From contig DAINCF010000246.1 of the NCBI GenBank assembly GCA_036732565.1, forward strand, positions 1-10,350: a stretch of DNA of 10,350 nucleotides, written 5' to 3'. The notes under the pieces are model-generated. The model had not been told where the DNA came from. It searched no databases and saw only the letters and a program-made list of their open reading frames with translations. The DNA is from JAIVJN01 sp036732565 (GTDB lineage: Bacteria; Acidobacteriota; Vicinamibacteria; Vicinamibacterales; UBA2999). A program made the position numbers and the translations under genes. Within the stretch, counting starts at the first letter, position 1; each line of letters opens with the position of its first letter. This document shows positions 1-5,906 of the stretch, piece by piece.

Positions 1-294
1 CGGCGCGGGCTCGACGCGCTCATCGCCGCGGCCATCTCGATGCTCGGCGGCGGTGAGGCGTCGCGCGATGTGCCGCTCGTCACGAACCTCCGACACGTCA
101 ACCTGCTCGAGCGCGCACGCGCCTCTCTCACCCGATCGGTGGATGCATTGAATGCATCGACTGGTCAGATCCCAGAAGAATTCATTCTGATAGATCTTCA
201 GGATGCGGCGGCGGCGCTACAGGAAGTCGTGGGCCGGCGCACGTCCGACGATCTCCTGCGGCATATCTTCGAGCGCTTCTGCATCGGGAAATGA
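1..294 (+). CDS. mnmE: MnmE (TrmE), tRNA modification GTPase, C-terminal part only
   Basis: The window opens inside this gene; 97 codons and the TGA stop are present. MnmE is a GTPase that works with MnmG to place a (carboxymethyl)aminomethyl group on C5 of the wobble uridine of certain tRNAs. The GTPase (G) domain lies upstream of the window. What is visible is the C-terminal helical domain, with the family-typical stretch NLRHVNLLERA, then IPEEFILIDLQDAA and LLRHIFERFCIGK. The terminal FCIGK carries the invariant cysteine near the end of MnmE proteins. The immediate neighbour is mnmG, its partner in the MnmEG complex, which supports the call. Between them lies a repeat-filled gap of 237 bases, so the two genes may not share a transcript. 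Confidence 0.95.
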   Translation, partial: RRGLDALIAAAISMLGGGEASRDVPLVTNLRHVNLLERARASLTRSVDALNASTGQIPEEFILIDLQDAAAALQEVVGRRTSDDLLRHIFERFCIGK

Positions 295-301
295 GAGCCC
301 T

Positions 302-449
302 GAGGGGGTTGGGTTCTCAGGTTCTCGGGTTCTGGGGTTCTCCCGTTCGGGCCCTGGGTTCGACGCCGTCCCAGGTTCCGCGGACCTCGAACCTCGAACC
401 CGAGAACCTGAACCGAGAACCCCAGAACCCCTAGAACCCTAGAACCTCG
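302..449. repeat. GGTTCT-type low-complexity repeat in inverted halves
   Basis: The left half (about 302-345) repeats GGTTCT with a spacing of about 8 bases. The right half (about 385-449) repeats its complement, AGAACC. A perfect 15-base inverted match pairs 328-342 with 415-429, so the region could fold into a long imperfect hairpin. No T-tract follows, so an intrinsic terminator is not evident. No gene is supported in 295-531. A small palindrome (ACAAT-TCG-ATTGT, 506-518) lies just before mnmG; its role is unknown. Confidence 0.8.
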
Positions 450-531
450 ACCCCGGAAATGTGCTATCAGTGATGACCGTATCGGGCCATCGACCGAAGA
501 CCCGCACAATTCGATTGTAACTCGCGAATTC

Positions 532-2415
532 ATGAGCAATTTCGATGTGATCGTCGTGGGCGCCGGCCATGCTGGCTCCGAGGCCGCCTGGGCTGCGGCC
601 CGTCTCGGCTGCCACGTCGGGTTGTGTACGCTGTCCGCCGATACGGTCGCCTTGATGCCATGCAATCCGGCGGTCGGCGGGACGGCCAAGGGGCACCTGG
701 TCCGCGAAATCGATGCGTTGGGGGGCCTGATGGGCCTGGCTATCGACGCGACGGGTATTCAGTTCAAGCTTCTGAACCGAAGTCGCGGACCCGCGGTCTG
801 GTCGCCTCGTGCGCAGGCGGACAAGGCAAAGTACGGCGACTGGGTGAGAGGCGCGCTCGAACGGGAGCCAGGAATCGAGTGGGTGTTCGGACGCGCCGGT
901 CGGCTTCTGCTGAGCGATGGTCGCGTGCGTGGGCTCGCGCTCGAGGACGGCCGGGAGCTGGGCTGCCGGGCCTTGATCATCACGACGGGGACGTTTCTCA
1001 ACGGGCTGATCCACGTTGGTCCCGAGAAACGGCCGGCGGGACGGGTCGGCGAGCCGCCTTCGCGAGATCTTGCGGAATCGTTGAAGGCCGTCGGGTTCGA
1101 ATGGGGACGTCTGAAGACGGGGACGCCGCCGCGCCTGGCGCGCCGGTCGATCGATTTCGCCGCTGGCGAGGCCCGCGGCGTGTTCCACGTGGAACATGGC
1201 GACGCGCAGCCGCTGGCGTTCTCGTTCGCGAACACGGAACCAGTGGCCAACCGCGTCGTGTGCCACCTCGTGCATACCACCGACGAAGTGCATGCGCACG
1301 TGCGCGAGAACATCCAGCAGTCGCCGCTCTTCAACGGTCAGATCGCCGGTATCGGCCCACGGTATTGCCCGTCACTCGAGGACAAAGTGATGCGCTTCCC
1401 GGACAAGGAGCGGCACCAGTTGTTCCTGGAGCCTGAGGGCATCGATTCCGAGGAAATCTACGTCAACGGGTTGTCGATGAGCCTGCCCGCAACCCTGCAG
1501 GAGAAGATCGTCCACGCCGTGCCGGGCCTCGAGGGCGCGGAAATGCTCAGGCCCGGGTATGCCGTCGAGTACGACTTCATCCAGCCCACCGAGCTCGGCA
1601 CGACGCTCGAGACGCACCGCGTCCCCGGCCTGTTTCTGGCGGGACAGATCAACGGGACTTCGGGCTACGAAGAAGCCGCCGCGCAAGGGCAGATGGCTGG
1701 CATCAACGCCGGCCGACTGGCCCGAGGGCTACCGGCGTTCCGTTTGGGCCGAGACGAGGCGTACATCGGCGTGATGGTTGACGACCTCGTCACCAAGGGC
1801 TGCCTTGAACCGTATCGAATGTTCACGTCGCGCGCCGAACATCGGCTGCTGCTGCGCATCGACAACGCGGACCTGCGATTGACGCCTCGCGGCCGGGAGG
1901 TCGGTGTGGTGGATGAGGGCCGGTGGCAGCGATTCCAGGCGCGCCGCGACAGATTCGAGCGAAACATGCAGCGTGTGCATCGAGAGACCGTGCGGCTGCC
2001 CGACGGGGCGCGGGTGTCCGCCGCCCGCGCCTTGCGCAACCCAGACATCGACATCGAGGCGCTGATCCAGCGTCAGGCCGTGCAACTCGAGACCTCCGAC
2101 CTCGACCGCACCTTGGACGTGATCACCGTGCAGACCTCCGTCAAGTACGAAGGGTACCTGTTGCGCCAACGTCAAGCCGTCGAGCGCAGCCATCGTCATG
2201 AGCATCGAGCCATTCCGGGTGCATTTCCGTACCGGACAGTGCCCGGTCTCTCGCGTGAGGTCGTGCAGCGCTTCGAGCAGGTGCGGCCGGAGACGCTCGG
2301 CCAGGCGCTGCGGATTCCGGGTGTCACGCCGGCGGCGGTCGCCGTGCTGGGCGCCTACGTCGAACGCTTCCGGCAGCAGGCATCTGCGGGTGCCAGAACG
2401 GACCACGGTCTGTGA
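532..2415 (+). CDS. mnmG: MnmG (GidA), FAD-dependent tRNA uridine-modification enzyme
   Basis: This 627-residue protein matches the usual length (about 630). MnmG binds FAD and, with MnmE, uses methylene-tetrahydrofolate and ammonium or glycine to modify the tRNA wobble uridine. Seen in sequence: the Rossmann motif G10-x-G12-x-x-G15; PCNPAVGG with C44 and RYCPSLEDK with C279, matching the two functional cysteines of the E. coli enzyme; LKTGTPPR; GQINGTSGYEEAAAQG; and the C-terminal KYEGYL and GVTPAA segments that contact MnmE and tRNA. The ATG at 532 is chosen because the FAD motif then starts at the normal distance; no good ribosome binding site precedes it. The gene overlaps rsmG by 4 bases. 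A parS site is embedded at codons 217-222, in a loop that looks about six residues longer than in E. coli MnmG (compared from memory). Confidence 0.97.
   Translation: MSNFDVIVVGAGHAGSEAAWAAARLGCHVGLCTLSADTVALMPCNPAVGGTAKGHLVREIDALGGLMGLAIDATGIQFKLLNRSRGPAVWSPRAQADKAKYGDWVRGALEREPGIEWVFGRAGRLLLSDGRVRGLALEDGRELGCRALIITTGTFLNGLIHVGPEKRPAGRVGEPPSRDLAESLKAVGFEWGRLKTGTPPRLARRSIDFAAGEARGVFHVEHGDAQPLAFSFANTEPVANRVVCHLVHTTDEVHAHVRENIQQSPLFNGQIAGIGPRYCPSLEDKVMRFPDKERHQLFLEPEGIDSEEIYVNGLSMSLPATLQEKIVHAVPGLEGAEMLRPGYAVEYDFIQPTELGTTLETHRVPGLFLAGQINGTSGYEEAAAQGQMAGINAGRLARGLPAFRLGRDEAYIGVMVDDLVTKGCLEPYRMFTSRAEHRLLLRIDNADLRLTPRGREVGVVDEGRWQRFQARRDRFERNMQRVHRETVRLPDGARVSAARALRNPDIDIEALIQRQAVQLETSDLDRTLDVITVQTSVKYEGYLLRQRQAVERSHRHEHRAIPGAFPYRTVPGLSREVVQRFEQVRPETLGQALRIPGVTPAAVAVLGAYVERFRQQASAGARTDHGL
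1181..1196. promoter_or_regulatory. parS centromere site 1, inside mnmG
   Basis: TGTTCCACGTGGAACA is a perfect 16-base palindrome and matches the chromosomal parS consensus TGTTNCACGTGAAACA at all but one defined base, where the change keeps the symmetry. The symmetrical form is the type known from Pseudomonas. It lies about 2.3 kb before parA and encodes the residues VFHVEH of MnmG. ParB should load here as a CTP-dependent clamp. Confidence 0.9.
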
Positions 2416-3104
2416 GCCTCCGCGAGTTTCGCGAGCGTCTGGCGCGACGGGCCCGGAAGGCCGACCTCGTCCTGACGCCCCTCGTCGCCGACGGGATCGA
2501 GCGCTACTTCCAGCTGCTCACGAAGTGGAACGAGAAGATCAACCTGACGGCGTTTCGTCTTGACTGCGGCGGGTCGGACGAGTCGATCGACCGTCTGCTG
2601 ATCGAACCGCTGCTGGCCGCGTCGCATCTGCCCAAGAACGCCCGACTGGCCGTGGATATCGGATCCGGCGGTGGCTCGCCGGCGATTCCGTTGAAGTTGA
2701 TGGCGCCGATGATGCAGCTTCGACTCGTCGAGTCCAAGACTCGCAAGGCTGTCTTCCTTCGCGAAGCCGTGCGCGAGCTCGGACTGAAAAACGTGGAGGT
2801 GGAAGCCTCCCGTTTCGAGGAGTTGCTCGCGCGGCCGGAGCTCCACGAGGGCATCGATGTGGTCACGGTCCGTGCGGTCCGCATCGAGCCGCGAACGCTG
2901 GTCTCGCTCCAGGCCTTCCTCCGCCCGGGCGGACAGATGTTCCTCTTTCGCGGCGCTGGCGGCGCGGACCTCGCGACTGCGGTGACGCCGCCCCTCTCGC
3001 TGACCGCGAGCTATGCGCTCGTGGAATCGCTGCGTTCGAAGCTGGTCGTCCTCACCAAGAACGACATCGGCCGCCGCGCCCTCGCCACCGCCGTCTCTCG
3101 CTAA
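2412..3104 (+). CDS. rsmG: RsmG (GidB), 16S rRNA G527 N7-methyltransferase
   Basis: This 230-residue SAM-dependent methyltransferase modifies G527 of 16S rRNA (E. coli numbering); loss of it gives low-level streptomycin resistance in several bacteria. The N-terminal helix YFQLLTKWNEKINLTA is typical of the family. The SAM-binding loop is D82-I-G-S-G-G-G followed by SPAIPLK, and the next strand has LVESKTRKAVFLREA. The later VVTVRAV segment fits the family's conserved arginine-containing motif. Translation starts at GTG 2412, whose last two bases plus the next A form the mnmG stop (GTGA), so the pair is probably translationally coupled. The protein is about 20 residues longer than E. coli RsmG (207 aa). 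The stop codon lies inside the outer end of the inverted repeat that follows. Confidence 0.95.
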   Translation: MSLREFRERLARRARKADLVLTPLVADGIERYFQLLTKWNEKINLTAFRLDCGGSDESIDRLLIEPLLAASHLPKNARLAVDIGSGGGSPAIPLKLMAPMMQLRLVESKTRKAVFLREAVRELGLKNVEVEASRFEELLARPELHEGIDVVTVRAVRIEPRTLVSLQAFLRPGGQMFLFRGAGGADLATAVTPPLSLTASYALVESLRSKLVVLTKNDIGRRALATAVSR

Positions 3105-3243
3105 GGGCGCGTAACGAAATTATCGATAGCGTACGTGGCGCAGGCCTTCAGGCCGCCAACAGATCGGTGGGCCGACTCTCACCGCTGAGGCATGCCTGAA
3201 GGCCTGCGCACGCTATCCGCAATTTCGCGACGCGCTCTAAGCG
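3099..3243. repeat. Long imperfect inverted repeat (REPIN-like)
   Basis: The left arm (3099-3153) and right arm (3194-3243) are reverse complements over about 50 bases. They differ by a 5-base insertion in the left arm and a handful of substitutions. The inner ends are identical over 16 bases (GCGCAGGCCTTCAGGC against its complement). A spacer of 40 bases separates them. This is the form of two REP-like units in opposite orientation. The GGCCTTCAGGC core recurs as a hairpin after atpA at 10327-10348. Folded in RNA, it would be a stable hairpin after rsmG and might protect the 3' end or slow transcription, but no T-tract follows. Confidence 0.8.
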
Positions 3244-3256
3244 CTTCCGGGGCGTG

Positions 3257-3326
3257 CCCCAAGCCCCGGGTCCCAGGTCCCAAGCCCGATGGCCCTAAGT
3301 CCCAAGTCTCGAGCCCCAAGCCCCGG
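3257..3326. repeat. Heptad array, unit YCCCAAG
   Basis: Ten consecutive units lie in almost unbroken 7-base phase: CCCCAAG, CCCCGGG, TCCCAGG, TCCCAAG, one 8-base unit, CCCTAAG, TCCCAAG, TCTCGAG, CCCCAAG and CCCCGG. The array ends three bases before the parS site at 3329. Its orientation matches the array downstream of the four-helix-bundle gene. No coding potential is supported in it. Confidence 0.85.
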
Positions 3327-3328
3327 TA

Positions 3329-3344
3329 CGTTTCACGTGGAACA
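3329..3344. promoter_or_regulatory. parS centromere site 2, upstream of parA
   Basis: CGTTTCACGTGGAACA matches the parS consensus TGTTNCACGTGAAACA at all but two defined positions and keeps the invariant CACGTG centre. It lies about 70 bases before the parA -10 hexamer. ParB bound here could also affect parAB transcription, as ParB spreads from parS sites. Confidence 0.85.
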
Positions 3345-3413
3345 CGCTTGACCGCCCTTCATAGCGAGGCGTAAGCTCTGACAGCTGGCGATACTGTGTT
3401 TGGTCATTCAACC

Positions 3414-3419
3414 TATAAT
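3414..3419 (+). promoter_or_regulatory. -10 hexamer of the parAB promoter
   Basis: TATAAT is a perfect sigma-70 type -10 box in an otherwise GC-rich region, 36 bases before the parA start codon. The hexamer 17 bases upstream (3391-3396, ATACTG) is a poor -35, so the promoter may be weak or need an activator. Expected transcription start is about 3426. Confidence 0.55.
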
Positions 3420-3454
3420 GCCACCGCCATGCCTGGCTCTGTCGAGATAAGTCC

Positions 3455-4252
3455 TTGTCAGCCAAGATCATAGCGATAGCCAACCAGAAGGGCGGCGTTG
3501 GCAAAACCACCACGACCATCAACCTTGCCGCCAGCCTCGCGCTCGCTGGTCGGCGCGTTCTCGTCGTCGACGTCGACCCCCAAGGCAACGCGACGAGCGG
3601 GCTGGGTCTCAAGGGGCAGACCCCGCCAGGTGGCACGATCTACGAGGCCTTGAGCGCCGGTGACCTGAACGGCGGCGCCGAGCAGTACCTCCTGCCCACG
3701 TCGGTGGACGGACTCTCTGTCCTGCCGGCGAATCGAGAGCTGGCTGGCGCCGAGATCGAATTGATCGCGGTCACCGAGCGCGAGCGGCGTTTGCGCGTCC
3801 TGCTGTCCGCGCTGCGCGATCGATTCGACTTCATCCTGATCGATTGTCCACCGTCGCTCGGTCTCCTGACGCTCAACGCCCTCGTCGCCGCGGACTCCGT
3901 GCTCATCCCACTGCACTGCGAGTACTTCGCGCTCGAGGGGTTGGCCGATCTCGTGGCGACGCTGCGTCGCGTGCGCGGAGCGTTGAATGCCGACCTCGAC
4001 ATCGAAGGCGTGCTGCTGACGATGAACGACGAGCGGACCAATCTCGGACAACAAGTCGGCCGTGACGTGCGCGAGTTCTTCAAGGAGAAGGTGTATCGCA
4101 CCGTCATCCCGCGCAACGTGCGGCTCGCCGAAGCGCCCAGTCACGGCGTGCCGGCGGTGGCGTACGACTCTCGCTCGCGCGGCGCGGAGGCGTACACGGC
4201 GCTAGCGCGCGAAGTCCTCGCGCAGAACGACCACTCCGCTACAGTCTCGTAA
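3455..4252 (+). CDS. parA: ParA (Soj), chromosome-partitioning ATPase
   Basis: This 265-residue deviant Walker ATPase of the chromosomal Soj type lacks the N-terminal DNA-binding domain of large plasmid ParA proteins. ATP-bound ParA dimers coat the nucleoid and are released by ParB-parS complexes, which moves origins apart. Seen: the Walker A motif K12-GGVGKTT-19 with the signature lysine K12; VVDVDPQGN with D39 and D41; the Walker B region FILIDCPPSLG with D130; and the C-terminal IPRNVRLAEAPSHG stretch, highly typical of Soj. The TTG at 3455 is the only sensible start: an in-frame TAA lies at 3416-3418 and no ATG or GTG falls between. It gives the family-typical beginning MSAKIIAIANQKGGVGKT. 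A weak purine stretch (GAGATAAG, 3444-3451) may act as ribosome binding site. parB follows after 2 bases. Confidence 0.96.
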   Translation: MSAKIIAIANQKGGVGKTTTTINLAASLALAGRRVLVVDVDPQGNATSGLGLKGQTPPGGTIYEALSAGDLNGGAEQYLLPTSVDGLSVLPANRELAGAEIELIAVTERERRLRVLLSALRDRFDFILIDCPPSLGLLTLNALVAADSVLIPLHCEYFALEGLADLVATLRRVRGALNADLDIEGVLLTMNDERTNLGQQVGRDVREFFKEKVYRTVIPRNVRLAEAPSHGVPAVAYDSRSRGAEAYTALAREVLAQNDHSATVS

Positions 4253-4254
4253 CC

Positions 4255-5133
4255 ATGGAGAAACGGCCCGCACTTGGCAAAGGGTTGAGCGCGCTCATTC
4301 CCGAAGGCGGGGATGCGCTGCAGCCGGCACGCGCGTCGCTCGAAATCGACGTCGACCGTCTCGAGCCGAACGCGTACCAACCACGCGGCGCGATCGATGA
4401 AGCAGGCCTGCAAGAGCTCGCGAAGTCGATCAAGGCCAACGGCATCATCCAACCGATCGTCGTTCGGCGCCTCGAGAGCGGGCGCTATCAGATCATCGCC
4501 GGTGAACGACGCTGGCGCGCCGCGCAATTCGCGGGGCTGCTGCGTGTGCCCGTAGTCGTCAAGGACATCGCGCCAACCGATCGCAAGCGTCTGCTCGAGA
4601 TGGCGTTGATCGAGAACATCCAACGTCAGGAGTTGAACCCGATCGAGGAAGCGCAGGCGTATCAACGGTTGCTCGACGAGTTCGGCCTGCGTCAGGAAGA
4701 CGTCGCGGCGCAGGTCGGGAAAGATCGCTCGTCGATCGCGAACTACATGCGCCTGCTGAAGCTGCCCGCGGAAGTGCGCGAGAACGTCGCCTCGGGCGCA
4801 CTGTCGATGGGGCACGCCCGCGCCATCGTCGCGCTGGGCAACGAGCGCGACCAGCTTCGCGTCGCCCGCGACGTCATCGCGCGCCATCTCTCGGTCCGCG
4901 AAACTGAATCGCTCGTCAAGACACCTGACGCAACCACTGCCTCAGCAACCAAGCCGGCGCCTCCAAAGAAGGACGTGCACACTCGCGCGGCGGAAGAGCA
5001 ACTCCACCTCGCACTCGGCACCCGCGTCGAGATCCGCCGCCGCCGCAAAGGCGGCGAAGTCGCGATCGCCTTCGCCACGGAGGAGGAGTTGCAGAGGATC
5101 TTCGAGCACCTGACAGAAACACGAAGACCCTGA
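4255..5133 (+). CDS. parB: ParB (Spo0J), CTP-dependent parS-binding clamp
   Basis: This 292-residue chromosomal ParB has all three usual parts. The N-terminal LGKGLSALI (residues 7-15) is the conserved segment that stimulates ParA. The CTP-binding ParB/Srx-like domain includes the G83-ERRWRAA motif and ENIQRQ (120-125). The helix-turn-helix QEDVAAQVGKDRSSIANYM (about 147-165) recognises parS. A proline- and lysine-rich linker (about 225-243) leads to a C-terminal dimerisation domain ending near residue 290. The close coupling to parA and two parS sites within 4 kb make this the genome's own segregation system rather than a plasmid remnant. The ATG at 4255 fits the family start. The gene ends 8 bases before a heptad array, with no T-tract terminator visible. 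Confidence 0.97.
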   Translation: MEKRPALGKGLSALIPEGGDALQPARASLEIDVDRLEPNAYQPRGAIDEAGLQELAKSIKANGIIQPIVVRRLESGRYQIIAGERRWRAAQFAGLLRVPVVVKDIAPTDRKRLLEMALIENIQRQELNPIEEAQAYQRLLDEFGLRQEDVAAQVGKDRSSIANYMRLLKLPAEVRENVASGALSMGHARAIVALGNERDQLRVARDVIARHLSVRETESLVKTPDATTASATKPAPPKKDVHTRAAEEQLHLALGTRVEIRRRRKGGEVAIAFATEEELQRIFEHLTETRRP

Positions 5134-5140
5134 CGTCTGA

Positions 5141-5212
5141 CTTGAGACGTGGGACTTGTGGCTTGGGGCCTCACGGGCTTGAGGCTCGGGGCTTGGGGCT
5201 TGGGGCTTGGGG
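5141..5212. repeat. Heptad array, unit CTTGGGG, upstream of the four-helix-bundle gene
   Basis: About ten units lie in 7-base phase with one 9-base unit. They run from CTTGAGA at 5141 to three exact CTTGGGG copies at 5192-5212. The unit is the reverse complement of the CCCCAAG unit in the arrays at 3257-3326 and 5735-5888. The array starts just after the parB stop. The next stretch (5213-5354) shows no gene; it holds a short imperfect inverted repeat around TGCAATTC (near 5260) and GAATTGCA (near 5308). Confidence 0.85.
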
Positions 5213-5354
5213 CGGATCGCAAGATCTGCGATTCAAGCGCGTTCGGAGGCTTCAAATTCTGCAATTCGCTGGTGCTCCTTTTTGAGCGGACCGCAATAGG
5301 AAGCGCAGAATTGCATGAAGCGATGCCGGCATGGCGATAGCACTAACGGTGTGC

Positions 5355-5768
5355 ATGCCGAGAGACCATCGCAAGCTGCAAGTCTTCCAACTCGCAGACA
5401 AGCTGATCATCGACCTGTATCGAGATACAGCCCGCTTTCCAGATAGTGAGCGCTTTGGACTGCAGTCGCAGATCCGTCGCGCAGCGGTTTCGGTGGCAGT
5501 CAATCTCGTCGAAGGCTGCGCACGTCGGAGTGAGATTGAGTACGCCCGCTACGTCGATGTTGCGTTTGGATCGAGTCGAGAGCTTCAGTATCTGATCTCG
5601 ATCGCGACGCGCCTCGCATTCCTATCAGAGGACATCGGTGCCGCCGCCGATCGACGCGCGGATCTGCTTTGCGCGCAGTTGCTGCAGTTGCAGAGGAGTA
5701 TCGAGACCATGATCGCGCAGAACGCCGAGGGAGGTCCCAAGCGACGAGCCACAAGCCGCAGACCTTGA
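5355..5768 (+). CDS. Four-helix-bundle protein of the 23S rRNA intervening-sequence (S23/IVP) family
   Basis: This 137-residue protein resembles the family of small four-helix-bundle proteins first found in intervening sequences of 23S rRNA genes (TIGR02436 type). The Avd accessory protein of diversity-generating retroelements is a structural relative. Seen: an N-terminal HRKLQVFQLADKLIIDLY helix, then FGLQSQIRRAAVSVAVNLVEG, the usual hallmark, then EYARYVDVAFGSSRELQYLI and a last helix to about residue 124. Molecular function is unknown for this group. ATG 5355 is preferred over ATG 5331 because family members begin shortly before the (K/R)xLxVfq motif; neither has a clear ribosome binding site. 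The last 11 or so codons (from 5735) are heptad-array sequence, giving a basic low-complexity tail. The gene sits between two oppositely oriented arrays and interrupts the parB to atp order, which suggests an acquired unit. Confidence 0.82.
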   Translation: MPRDHRKLQVFQLADKLIIDLYRDTARFPDSERFGLQSQIRRAAVSVAVNLVEGCARRSEIEYARYVDVAFGSSRELQYLISIATRLAFLSEDIGAAADRRADLLCAQLLQLQRSIETMIAQNAEGGPKRRATSRRP

Positions 5769-5888
5769 GGCCTCAGGCCCCAGGACACAGGCCGCGAGCC
5801 TGAGGCTGACGAGCCCCAAGCCCCAAGCCCCAAGCCCCAAGCCTAAGAAGGCCCCAGGCCCTGAGCCCCAAGTCTCTGAAGCCTCAGG
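5735..5888. repeat. Heptad array, unit CCCCAAG, downstream of the four-helix-bundle gene
   Basis: About twenty heptads run from TCCCAAG at 5735, still inside the coding region, to CCTCAGG at 5882-5888. Four exact CCCCAAG copies lie in tandem at 5814-5841. Degenerate units such as CCACAAG, CCTGAGG and CCCCAGG fill the rest. The 10-mer GCCTCAGGCC occurs twice (5770-5779 and 5881-5890). The array stops just before the candidate -10 box of selD and is in opposite orientation to the array at 5141-5212. Confidence 0.85.
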
Positions 5889-5894
5889 CCGACG

Positions 5895-5900
5895 TAGAAT
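5895..5900 (+). promoter_or_regulatory. Candidate -10 box of selD, possibly giving a leaderless mRNA
   Basis: TAGAAT differs from TATAAT at one base and ends 6 bases before the selD ATG. Transcription would then start at or next to the A of that ATG, as in leaderless genes with a TANNNT motif. No Shine-Dalgarno sequence precedes the ATG, which fits. There is no good -35 hexamer in the array upstream. Confidence 0.35.
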
Positions 5901-5906
5901 CGCTCC

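Noticed and set aside
439..1299. Long open frame on the - strand (286 codons) opposite mnmG
   Set aside because: It lies wholly within the conserved mnmG frame, its product is arginine-rich with no recognisable motif, and GC-rich genes commonly produce such antisense open frames.
3105..3454. Chromosomal origin (oriC) in the gap before parA
   Set aside because: No DnaA boxes of the TTATCCACA type and no AT-rich unwinding region were seen; the gap is explained by repeats, parS and a promoter.
5141..5888. CRISPR array or diversity-generating retroelement around the four-helix-bundle gene
   Set aside because: The heptads have no unique spacers, and no reverse transcriptase or template repeat is present; only the protein family resemblance to Avd remains.
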